Shown here in pieces: positions 42,872 to 50,711 of a stretch of DNA of 64,000 nucleotides. The notes beneath the pieces were generated by a model that saw only the letters and a list, made by a program, of their open reading frames with translations, ran no database searches and was not told the DNA's origin. A program made the position numbers and the translations under genes. The DNA lies in the NCBI RefSeq assembly GCF_008271745.1, contig NZ_VKKZ01000021.1:186001-250000 (forward strand), read 5' to 3'. Numbering within the stretch: the stretch's first letter is position 1; each line of letters begins with the position of its first letter. This DNA comes from Rufibacter glacialis (GTDB lineage Bacteria; Bacteroidota; Bacteroidia; Cytophagales; Hymenobacteraceae).

Positions 42872-43619
42872 AGTTCGAAGGTACTGAAAAAGGGAAATCC
42901 AGAGAAGAATCTGCCGTGGAAACCTGATTATGTTTCACCACCACAATAGAGGTCTTGGCTGTGTTTCCCTCGGGCTGCTGGATCGTGAGCAGCAAAGATT
43001 TAGCGAAAGGGCGCCCGTTCAACTCCTCAAATTCCTGGTAGTCTACGGTCATCAGGTCTTTGTTGGCCAGGTTGCGTACCTCGGTGCGCTTAAGCTTGAA
43101 GCGGGTGGTGTCTATCATCTGGTCAATCTGCAGCTGGCCCCGCACCTGCCGCACGTTCTGCACCGGACCGTCTTGCTTGAACTTCTCCTGCTGGGCATCG
43201 CCGGGCACATAATTGCCTATGAGCAGTTCCTGAAGCGTTTTGAAATCAACGTCAACGTTGTAGCGTTTGGCCAGCAGGGCAAATGACCCTATCAGGGTTT
43301 CATTCTGCACCTTGTTCACCATGTACACCGAGTCTGGGGTGATTTTAAGGCGGGCTACCTCAAACCCCAGTTTTTGCACCGAAGCCCAGATCACCTCGTC
43401 TTTTTTCATGCGCAGGGTGATGTTGGCACTCAGGCCGCTGTTCTCACTCTGCACTTTTCCTTTGGCTGAGAAGTAGGTGTAATCTGTATTGACAACGCTT
43501 ACCTTGTTCATGGTTTCCGGTGACACTCCGGCAGCGGGCCCAGAGGCTACTTTTCTCTGACACCCTACCAATACCAGCAAACTCATACCCAGGGCGTAGA
43601 TAACGCTACTTCTATTCAT
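42858..43619 (-). CDS. DUF4292 lipoprotein
   Basis: 253 residues from the ATG at 43619 (NRSSVIYALGMSLLVLVGCQ, lipobox before the Cys). The DUF4292 pattern includes YTYFSAKGKVQSENSG and DSVYMVNKVQNE; the expected fold is a beta-sheet groove like LolA/LolB lipid-binding proteins, which is inference. It may take part in lipoprotein or lipid handling at the outer membrane. It overlaps the TPR gene at its 5' side (8 bp) and the EnvC-like gene at its 3' side. Confidence 0.82.
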   Translation of the reverse strand: MNRSSVIYALGMSLLVLVGCQRKVASGPAAGVSPETMNKVSVVNTDYTYFSAKGKVQSENSGLSANITLRMKKDEVIWASVQKLGFEVARLKITPDSVYMVNKVQNETLIGSFALLAKRYNVDVDFKTLQELLIGNYVPGDAQQEKFKQDGPVQNVRQVRGQLQIDQMIDTTRFKLKRTEVRNLANKDLMTVDYQEFEELNGRPFAKSLLLTIQQPEGNTAKTSIVVVKHNQVSTADSSLDFPFSVPSNYERK

Positions 43620-45369
43620 ATAGTTTTTTGTCTTTAATCTTCTTGCTGATGCCTTCTGAGGCACCGCCCACCTGGTTGGCCCGTACCCATTGTTTCAGCG
43701 CCAAATCACGCTGGCCTAATTGGTAGAGCACATCACCATAGTGTTCAATGATAGTAGCGTCTGAAGAACCCGCCACTGCTTTTTCTAAAAGTTTTTTAGC
43801 TCCCTGGTAATCTTTGAGCTTGTACAGCACCCAGGCATAGGTATCTAGGTACGTTGGATTATCAGGGAATTGGGCCACTAAGGCTCCTGCCATGGCTTTG
43901 GCCTTGGCCAGGTTTTGCCCCCGCACAGAAAGGAAGTAGCTGTAGTTGTTCAGGGCGTGCGGATTGCTGGGGTCTACGGCAAGTACCGCTTCATAGGCCT
44001 GGTCTGAGAGCGCGAACTGCTCTAAGGAGTGGTAGGCATCCCCTAACTGCAGGTTGAACTGCAACTGCAGGTCTTTGTTACTTCCAGCCAGCCGTCTTCC
44101 ATATTCCAATGACTTGGTGGCTTTGGGGTAGTTCTTGCCAATGAGATGGGCCGTGCCGTTGTAAAACCAGAACATGGGCTGGTTAGGAAAGAACTCCAGC
44201 GCCCGCTCTGAGTGGACAATGAGGGAGTCGTTCTGGTTCAGTTCCCCGTCTAGGAGCACGATCTGCTGCCAGATCTTGTAATGCCCCGGATCTAAGGCCA
44301 CCGCCTTGAGGTAATGGTCACGGGCGGGTAATTTCTGGTTGGCGTTCACGTAGATGTCACCGGCCACGGCAAAGGCTTTGGCTTCCCGGGGGTGCGCCTT
44401 GGTGGTCAGCTCGGCCAGTTTCATGGCCTGGGCCGCTACTTTATCGTTGGGCAGCCGCCGGATGTAATCTACCAGGATCTTCACCTTGGAGTCAATGTCC
44501 AGAGAAGGATTTCCGAAGGCCAGTTCCAGCTGGGCATCTGCCTCAGCAGTCTTGCCTTGCTGTTGCAGCAGGTCGGCCAGCATCAGGCGCCCATAGGCAT
44601 TGTCAGGGGCTACCCGCAAGGCCTTCTCCGCCATTTTGATGGCATCTACGGTCTTCTTGTTCGCGGCCAAGATCTCGGCCTGGGCCAATAGATAGCGGAC
44701 TTCCTCTGGTTTGGAGGAGATGAGGTTATCTCCTTCCTGAAGCGCCTTTACCAGGTTGTTCTGCTTGAGGTAGATTTGCTGCTTTTTAAAGGAGATTTCC
44801 TCAATCAGGCCGTATTTCTGCTCAATCTTATCCAGAGTGCGCAAGGCATCTTCCAGGCGGTTCTTGGCCAGGTACAGGTCGGTGAGGTTGAAGAGGTATT
44901 GTTCAGTGTTAGGGAGCTCTTGGGTAAGCCGAGCGTAGACTTTGATGGCATTGTCATACTCCTGCTGGTTCGTGTAAATCTGGGCCAGCAGCAGATGGTA
45001 ATAGGCATTCTTGGGTTGCAGCTCCAGGGCAGCTTTGGCAAAGGGCAGAGCGCCCCGCACGTTGCCCAGCAGCAGGCTGGTTTCCGCTAATTTGTAATTG
45101 ACCGCCGCGTTGTTGGGGCTGATGGCGTACGTCCGCTGGAAACGGTCAAGGGCTTTGTTATACTCCTCCAGCACGAAGAACTTCATGCCTTCCAGAAAAT
45201 AGGACTCACTTAGCTGCTGCTCCTGCGGGCTCAAGCTAAGGGAAGGTGCTCCGGCGGTTTGCACCGCCGTCTCCTTCTCTTTCTTGCGCTCAGATTGGGC
45301 ATAGCTTTTTTCTCCCGCCACTACCAACCCGCACAAAGCGGCCACTATCGTGAGTCCTCTTTTCAACAT
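43612..45369 (-). CDS. TPR-repeat protein (tetratricopeptide scaffold)
   Basis: 585 residues with a signal peptide (IVAALCGLVVAGEKSYAQS) and about a dozen TPR units from about 50 to 575, such as NPHALNNYSYFLSVRGQN and NPTYLDTYAWVLYKLKDY. It is likely periplasmic or outer-membrane associated. Gene order (nucleotidyltransferase, TPR, DUF4292, EnvC-like) with overlaps suggests these proteins work together in envelope assembly. Confidence 0.88.
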   Translation of the reverse strand: MLKRGLTIVAALCGLVVAGEKSYAQSERKKEKETAVQTAGAPSLSLSPQEQQLSESYFLEGMKFFVLEEYNKALDRFQRTYAISPNNAAVNYKLAETSLLLGNVRGALPFAKAALELQPKNAYYHLLLAQIYTNQQEYDNAIKVYARLTQELPNTEQYLFNLTDLYLAKNRLEDALRTLDKIEQKYGLIEEISFKKQQIYLKQNNLVKALQEGDNLISSKPEEVRYLLAQAEILAANKKTVDAIKMAEKALRVAPDNAYGRLMLADLLQQQGKTAEADAQLELAFGNPSLDIDSKVKILVDYIRRLPNDKVAAQAMKLAELTTKAHPREAKAFAVAGDIYVNANQKLPARDHYLKAVALDPGHYKIWQQIVLLDGELNQNDSLIVHSERALEFFPNQPMFWFYNGTAHLIGKNYPKATKSLEYGRRLAGSNKDLQLQFNLQLGDAYHSLEQFALSDQAYEAVLAVDPSNPHALNNYSYFLSVRGQNLAKAKAMAGALVAQFPDNPTYLDTYAWVLYKLKDYQGAKKLLEKAVAGSSDATIIEHYGDVLYQLGQRDLALKQWVRANQVGGASEGISKKIKDKKLYE

Positions 45370-45385
45370 AACTTAATCCTCCTGT

Positions 45386-46393
45386 CTAGCCACGCAGGGT
45401 ATTGTAGTCGCCTAAGCTCAAGTCTGACGGCATTCCTTCATATACAACGTGATTGCCTACCATTGAGTTAGCAATATGCGCATGGTTTATTTTGGTGCTT
45501 TCCTGCACAATGCTGTTGCTGATCACGGACCCGGTTACCTGGGTGTTGTTCCCTATGGAAACGTGCGGACCTACCACAGAATTGTTCAACACCACGTTTT
45601 CTCCCAGATAAACCGGCGGAATAATCACGCTGTTGTTCACTTGGGCCGAACCGGATACCAAACCTTCTTCATCCTGGATATACTCCAGGTACCGCTGGTT
45701 CGTGAACACGGTAGAATCTTTGTTTCCGCAGTCCAGCCACTCAGAGATCTGGCCGGGGATGAACACCGATCCTTTGCTCTTCATGTTCTCCAGGGCGTTG
45801 GTGATCTGGTACTCGCCTTTGTCTTTGATGTCGTTATCCAGCAGGTACTGCAACTCGCTGCGCAGGTACTCGCCGTCTTTGAAATAGTAGATGCCAATGA
45901 TGGCTAAGTCAGACACGAAGTCCTGTGGTTTCTCCACAAACTCGGTGATATGACCAGCTTCGTTCAGCTTTACCACGCCAAACGGACGCGGGTCTTCTAC
46001 TTTCTGCACCCAGATGGTACCTTCAGCAGAGGTATCCAGCTTGAAATCTGCTTTGAACAAGGTATCGGCGAAGGCCACTACCACGTTTCCTTTCAAGGCG
46101 CTCTGGGCGCACAAGATGGCGTGGGCGGTACCCAGCGGTTGATCCTGGTAGTGGATAGAACCTACGGCACCCACAGACTCTGCGATCTTCATTAACCGCG
46201 CTTCTACTTCTTTCCCAAAGTTACCAATGATAAAGGCTACTTCTTCAATGGGCTCCTGGCACACCTTGGCAATGTCTTCCACCAACCGCTGCACGATTGG
46301 TTTACCCGCAATTGGGATAAGGGGTTTAGGAACTGTAAGGGTGTGCGGGCGCATACGTTTGCCCATGCCGGCCATTGGTACAATGATTCTCAT
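45386..46393 (-). CDS. sugar-phosphate nucleotidyltransferase
   Basis: 335 residues. The nucleotide loop GMGKRMRP (9-16) and PKPLIP (22-27) form the glucose-1-phosphate thymidylyltransferase/uridylyltransferase signature. The C-terminal third (about 250-330) has left-handed beta-helix hexapeptide repeats (VYLGENVVLNNSVVGPHVSIG), typical of the trimeric type. Substrate (dTTP/UTP and sugar) is not fixed by sequence. Neighbours (flippase, dUTPase) suggest surface-polysaccharide precursor supply. Confidence 0.88.
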   Translation of the reverse strand: MRIIVPMAGMGKRMRPHTLTVPKPLIPIAGKPIVQRLVEDIAKVCQEPIEEVAFIIGNFGKEVEARLMKIAESVGAVGSIHYQDQPLGTAHAILCAQSALKGNVVVAFADTLFKADFKLDTSAEGTIWVQKVEDPRPFGVVKLNEAGHITEFVEKPQDFVSDLAIIGIYYFKDGEYLRSELQYLLDNDIKDKGEYQITNALENMKSKGSVFIPGQISEWLDCGNKDSTVFTNQRYLEYIQDEEGLVSGSAQVNNSVIIPPVYLGENVVLNNSVVGPHVSIGNNTQVTGSVISNSIVQESTKINHAHIANSMVGNHVVYEGMPSDLSLGDYNTLRG

Positions 46394-46516
46394 AGTGTCT
46401 CTTAAATAGGTTGCTTAAGTATGGCCTACCTACGGGTTTTTCCAGATTTAGATATGCTAATCTCCCGTTTGCAGGCTATTTCCTCGAAAATATAGTAAAA
46501 ACCGAAGATAGCCAAT

Positions 46517-46963
46517 TTATTGTTTACCCGTGCTGCCGTACCCGCCGGCCCCACGCTGGGTTTCAGTCAGCTCTTCTACGGCCTGCCAGGCCACGCGCTC
46601 GTAGCGCGCCACTACCATCTGCGCGATCCGCTCCCCGTCTTCCACCACAAAATCAGTGTCTGAGAGATTGACCAATAATACCTTGATCTCGCCGCGGTAG
46701 TCAGCGTCAATGGTGCCGGGACTGTTTACAACGGAAATGCCGTGTTTGAAAGCCAGGCCGCTGCGGGGCCTGATCTGGGCCTCGTGCCCCTCTGGTAGTT
46801 CAATACAAATCCCGGTGGGGATAAGCGTGCGCTGCAAGGGCTTCAGGGTCACAGACGCCTCCAGATTGGCTCTAAGGTCTAACCCAGCAGAGTGTTCCGT
46901 GGCGTAGGCGGGCAGCGGGTGCTTGCCCAGGTTGATGACGTTAACGGGGAGAGTTGTATTCAT
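46517..46963 (-). CDS. dut: deoxyuridine 5'-triphosphate nucleotidohydrolase
   Basis: A 148-residue trimeric dUTPase with all five motifs: AGLDLRA (26-32), RPRSGLA (65-71), [11 protein letters not shown] (83-93), ERIAQ (111-115) and [10 protein letters not shown] (137-146). It converts dUTP to dUMP, keeping uracil out of DNA. It lies 19 bp after the flippase gene in the same operon. Confidence 0.97.
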   Translation of the reverse strand: MNTTLPVNVINLGKHPLPAYATEHSAGLDLRANLEASVTLKPLQRTLIPTGICIELPEGHEAQIRPRSGLAFKHGISVVNSPGTIDADYRGEIKVLLVNLSDTDFVVEDGERIAQMVVARYERVAWQAVEELTETQRGAGGYGSTGKQ

Positions 46964-46982
46964 AGGAAGCTAATATACGGAA

Positions 46983-48482
46983 TTATCTATTTACCTGCCG
47001 CTGCAGAGGCTTTTCCACCACCCATACCACCGCTAAAAATACCGCACACAGCCCCAGGTGGTAGGCTTGCCGCAGCCAGAAGTTCTCCATTTCCCAGGCA
47101 TAAGCCAGCCAGATAAGGCCTGAAGCCAGTAACAGGTACCCAAAAATAGCTTTAATGGGGTAAGGCACCGGGAAATACTTCTGCCCAATGGCGTAGCACA
47201 CCACCGCCATGGAAAAGTAGCAGAGAAACGCGGCAATGGCACTGCCCATGTAGCCCAGCACCGGAATCAGCAGATAATTGGCCACCACCGTGACAATGGC
47301 TCCAAAGATGGTGATGTACGTACCGTAGTGGGTCTTGTCAGTGAGCTTGAACCAGACGGTGAGGTTGTAGTAGACACCGTTGAACAGGTAGGCCAGCAGC
47401 AGCACCGGCACTATTTCTAATCCCGTCCGGTACTCTTCCTGCCCCAGGAAATACTGGAAGATGTCCAGGTTGGCACTGATCCCCAAATAGGCCAAGGCGC
47501 ACACAATCACAAACCACCGCATGACCACGGCAAAAGTGGCAGGGGAATTCTTATCCTGCGCCTGCGCAAAGAAGAACGGTTCCGCCGAATATCGGAAGGC
47601 CTGGATCATGAGGCTCATCATGATGGCCAGCTTATAAGTGGCTCCAAACACGCCCACCGCCTGTTTATTGGTTACCCCTGGATAAAAGCCTTCGGGCAGC
47701 CAATGCTCCAACATAACCCTAGAGAGCATCTCATTGGTAGCCCCAGCCAGCCCCATGACCAGTATAGGAAAGGCGTACCCTAGCATAGGCTTCATCTGGC
47801 CCAGATCTAACTTAAACCGGAAATCAGAGAACTCGCGCCACAGCATGGGAATGAACAACAGGTTGGCTACCATGTTCACCAGAAAGATATACCCAACCCC
47901 TAAGGTTGGGTCATAGATGGCTTCTATCAGTGGCCGTAGTTCCGCCAGGTATTTCCCTTCATACACCTGCTGGCAGAATACGAGGAAAAAAAGGTTTCCG
48001 CCAATCACCAGGAAAATGTTGACCAGCCTGATCACCGCAAACCGGATGGCCTGGTTCTCTAACCGCAACCGGGCAAACGGAATAGCGGAGAGGGCATCAA
48101 CCGCCATGGTAATGGCTAGCCAAATAATATACTTTTCCTTACCAGGATAGTCTAAGGCAGCGGCAATGGATGCTGCGTTAAGTAGAATAAGAACTGTTAG
48201 AAGAAGACTGGAAACCAGAATGAGCGTCTGCACCTTGTGGTAGAGTTCTCTCCTGTCCACCCCTGGCTTGTTGGCAAACCTGAAAAAGGCCGTTTCCATG
48301 CCATAGGTGTAGACAATATTCAGGAAGGCCACAATAGCGTAGAGATAGGTGACGACACCGTATTCTTCACGCTCAAAGACGGTGGTGTACAGGGGCACCA
48401 ACAGATAGTTCAGGGCGCGGCCCACAATGCTGCTGAGTCCGTAGGCTGCGGTCTGCCCTACCAGTTTCTTAGCTAAACTCAT
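46983..48482 (-). CDS. polysaccharide flippase (Wzx/MOP type)
   Basis: A 499-residue protein with 12-14 membrane helices. AAYGLSSIVGRALNYLLVPLYT at the start and the hydrophobic helix pattern fit the MOP superfamily, which flips lipid-linked oligosaccharides. It is the first gene of the leftward dut-nucleotidyltransferase-TPR-DUF4292-EnvC operon. It could also act on lipid II (MurJ-like role), which sequence alone cannot decide. Confidence 0.9.
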   Translation of the reverse strand: MSLAKKLVGQTAAYGLSSIVGRALNYLLVPLYTTVFEREEYGVVTYLYAIVAFLNIVYTYGMETAFFRFANKPGVDRRELYHKVQTLILVSSLLLTVLILLNAASIAAALDYPGKEKYIIWLAITMAVDALSAIPFARLRLENQAIRFAVIRLVNIFLVIGGNLFFLVFCQQVYEGKYLAELRPLIEAIYDPTLGVGYIFLVNMVANLLFIPMLWREFSDFRFKLDLGQMKPMLGYAFPILVMGLAGATNEMLSRVMLEHWLPEGFYPGVTNKQAVGVFGATYKLAIMMSLMIQAFRYSAEPFFFAQAQDKNSPATFAVVMRWFVIVCALAYLGISANLDIFQYFLGQEEYRTGLEIVPVLLLAYLFNGVYYNLTVWFKLTDKTHYGTYITIFGAIVTVVANYLLIPVLGYMGSAIAAFLCYFSMAVVCYAIGQKYFPVPYPIKAIFGYLLLASGLIWLAYAWEMENFWLRQAYHLGLCAVFLAVVWVVEKPLQRQVNR

Positions 48483-48549
48483 AGTTGGTTAGGCAAGGGA
48501 ATGGTGCCAGGAAAGGAAGTAGGCAAGGGATAGAAGTTTCTTATTTACA

Positions 48550-48603
48550 CCTACTCCCGATTTTAGCCGCTTTTCTGAAAAACAGGCTAAAATCGGGAGT
48601 AGG
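48550..48603. repeat. best REP-like palindrome (19-bp perfect arms)
   Basis: CCTACTCCCGATTTTAGCC and its exact reverse complement flank GCTTTTCTGAAAAACA. It is the best-preserved copy of the REP-like family. It lies between crotonase and flippase genes and could also act as a terminator. Confidence 0.8.
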
Positions 48604-48631
48604 CAATGATTTAAATGGGAGCGAGTGTATC

Positions 48632-49414
48632 TTATACTCCTTTGAAGGCTGGCTTGCGCTTCTCTAAAAAGGCCGAGGTGCCTTCTTTGAAGTCATCTGA
48701 CCCGCAGCAGCGGCTGAAGGAGTTGGCCTCGGTCTGGTAGCCGTTCTCTTCTTTGTCATACCAGGCGTTCACGCAGTCCACGATCATGCCTACGGCCAAC
48801 GGCGCTTTGGCCACAATCTTCTGCATGATCTCCAAACATTTGGCGTTCAGTTCTTCCAGGGTGGTCACGTGGTTCACCAAGCCTATCTCCTTGGCCTCTG
48901 CCGCAGAGATCAGGTCTCCGGTCATCATGAGTTCCATGGCTTTGCCTTTGCCCACCAATTGGGTTAGGCGCTGGGTTCCGCCGTACCCGGGGATAAGCCC
49001 AAGGTTTACTTCCGGCTGCCCAAAGCGGGCATTCTCGCTGGCGACTCTGATGTGGCAGGCCATGGCTAACTCACAGCCTCCGCCTAAGGCGAACCCGTTC
49101 ACGGCAGCAATGACTGGTTTAGGGCATTCCTCAATCATGGAGAAAACGTCCTGGCCCCGTTCCGCGAAACGGCGCCCGTTCACCTCGTTCAGTTCCGCGA
49201 TCTCTGAAATATCGGCCCCGGCCACAAAGGCCTTCTCCCCGCTTCCCGTCAGGATTACCCCCCGCACTTCGGTATCATCATACACTTCCTGGAAGGCGCT
49301 GTTGATTTCCTTTACCGTCTCAATGTTGAGGGCATTCATCTTGTTAGGACGATTTACCGTGATAAACAAAATACCGCCTTTGTTTTCCAGCAGAAGGTTA
49401 TTGTAATGGGCCAT
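48632..49414 (-). CDS. enoyl-CoA hydratase/isomerase (crotonase family)
   Basis: 260 residues. The oxyanion loop is AFVAGADISE (62-71), and the acid-base pair is E135 in GQPEVNLGLIPG and E161 in GKAMELMMTGD, so it is a true hydratase type. ALGGGCELAMA (109-119) is the typical CoA pocket. It hydrates trans-2-enoyl-CoA (C4-type) in fatty-acid or amino-acid degradation. There are no adjacent partners of beta-oxidation. Confidence 0.93.
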   Translation of the reverse strand: MAHYNNLLLENKGGILFITVNRPNKMNALNIETVKEINSAFQEVYDDTEVRGVILTGSGEKAFVAGADISEIAELNEVNGRRFAERGQDVFSMIEECPKPVIAAVNGFALGGGCELAMACHIRVASENARFGQPEVNLGLIPGYGGTQRLTQLVGKGKAMELMMTGDLISAAEAKEIGLVNHVTTLEELNAKCLEIMQKIVAKAPLAVGMIVDCVNAWYDKEENGYQTEANSFSRCCGSDDFKEGTSAFLEKRKPAFKGV

Positions 49415-49657
49415 GTTCTATTGTCTAAACGTCTGTTTTTCCCAAAAATAAGAACCGCAAATATAAAGAAATCCACACAGAATATTTCTCTTGTGGGGGT
49501 CCCTTTAAAAATACTCTTCATGCCGCCCTTTCCCGGCTTAAACCTTAGGAAAGTATAAAAATATTCTTCAACTTAACCTTGTCTTTGCGGAACAGTTCTC
49601 TGCCGTTTACCGTTACCCAGAATATAATATTTCCACCCCCTCAGCCCTTATTATCGG

Positions 49658-50089
49658 ATGACACGATTCCTAAGATACATTGCCTTTGCAATGACGCTTG
49701 TCTTGTTGGGCGCGAACGCGTCTGAGGCCAAGGCGCAAAAGCCCCGCAAGGGAAAGCGTGAAGCGGCCCGGCGCGGCCCTGAAGGCATCAAGAAAGGCCA
49801 GGTTGGCACGGGCAACTTTGAGCGCACCATGCTGCTGGAGCGGCAGAAAGCCGTGGCCTCTGCCAAGACCAGCGGTGGCATGTACTCCGGCCCGCGGTAC
49901 TCCATGCCAGATAACAAATATGACACGGGCGTAGGAAGGTTCTCTACGGGTTCTTACAAAAACAAGGCGACCTCTAAAAGAGCCACTAAAACTCGCAAGT
50001 CCAAGCGCCTCATTGACCAGGACAACCCCAACGGTAAGCTTTACCAGCAGAGCCTTAACAAGCGCAACCGTAAATTTTTGATTTTCTAA
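49658..50089 (+). CDS. small secreted basic hypothetical protein
   Basis: 143 residues with a signal peptide (RYIAFAMTLVLLGANASEAKAQ). The mature part is very basic, with RKGKREAARRGPEGIKK and KNKATSKRATKTRKSKRL. No family is recognised. The composition suggests a nucleic-acid- or anionic-polymer-binding, mostly disordered protein. A TTGTCTTTGC stretch about 80 bp upstream could be a promoter. A strong hairpin follows. Confidence 0.65.
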   Translation: MTRFLRYIAFAMTLVLLGANASEAKAQKPRKGKREAARRGPEGIKKGQVGTGNFERTMLLERQKAVASAKTSGGMYSGPRYSMPDNKYDTGVGRFSTGSYKNKATSKRATKTRKSKRLIDQDNPNGKLYQQSLNKRNRKFLIF

Positions 50090-50107
50090 TCTCTGCCAGC
50101 TGCTACA

Positions 50108-50161
50108 GCTATAAACAGGAAAGCCTCTTCTACCCGTAGAAGGGGCTTTCCTGTTTATAGC
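50108..50161 (+). terminator. hairpin terminator after the small secreted protein
   Basis: A perfect 18-bp stem GCTATAAACAGGAAAGCC / GGCTTTCCTGTTTATAGC, with an inner TTCT/AGAA pair. Confidence 0.85.
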
Positions 50162-50226
50162 CCTTTTTCCAGAAACCTGGCCTAAAACAAAACCTGTGAA
50201 AGGTGCGTGCTGAGCCGCCCTTGGCA

Positions 50227-50427
50227 GAGACACTCGTAGGACCTGCGGACACTACGAGGTCTTTCTGAGAAACGGGATAGCGGCGGAAAAGAACTTCCCT
50301 TGGTTAAAAATGCACCAGTTGTTTTACGGCTCTTTTATTCTAAATGAGGCAGAAAAGGACCAGCACCTGAACCAAATAGCTCTAACTCAAAAGACCTCGT
50401 AGTGTCCGCAGGTCCTACGAGTGTCTC
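50227..50427. repeat. 38-bp perfect inverted repeat pair
   Basis: Copy 1 is 50227-50264 (starting GAGACACTCGTAGGACCTGC) and copy 2 is 50390-50427 (starting AAAGACCTCGTAGTGTCCGC). They are exact reverse complements of each other over 38 bp with 125 bp between. Each copy also has CTCGTAG/CTACGAG ends that can form a small hairpin. Confidence 0.92.
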
Positions 50428-50429
50428 CG

Positions 50430-50656
50430 CCCATAGCCTTGCCTGTACAACTCTCTCTCCTGGCCATTCCCAAGAATCCATAGTCTCTTACGTGCCATTG
50501 TTGGTGGTATCACCAACAATCCTTTATCAGGCACTTTTATCAGGCACTTTCCAAAAACCACCATCAGACTGAAATGGATAGGAGTTGGTGGTGAGAACAC
50601 CAACAACGGCACCCCTTTCCCGACTTTATTCTGAAAAACGAGCCTAAAGCCCCCAA
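50430..50656. other. remaining repeat-rich gap: GTTGGTG hairpins, tandem 13-mer, REP-like copy
   Basis: ATTGTTGGTG...CACCAACAAT (about 50497-50520) and GTTGGTGGTGAGAACACCAAC (about 50586-50608) are palindromic elements. TTTATCAGGCACT is present twice in tandem (about 50523-50548). REP-like copies are at about 50320-50359 and 50622-50653. No gene is supported in the 50162-50656 interval. Confidence 0.65.
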
Positions 50657-50659
50657 ACA

Positions 50660-50692
50660 AAAAGCCCCACCTGGGTAGGCGGGGCTCTCTTT
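50660..50692 (-). terminator. hairpin terminator after infB
   Basis: Minus-strand stem AGCCCCGCC / GGTGGGGCT followed by TTTTTG, about 20 bp past the infB stop. Confidence 0.8.
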
Positions 50693-50711
50693 TTATGTGA
50701 AACGGGGCAGG

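Noticed and set aside
50496-50608. CRISPR-like array
   Set aside because: The repeats (GTTGGTG hairpins, 13-mer tandem) are too few, unevenly spaced and of different sequence. There is no cas gene in the window.
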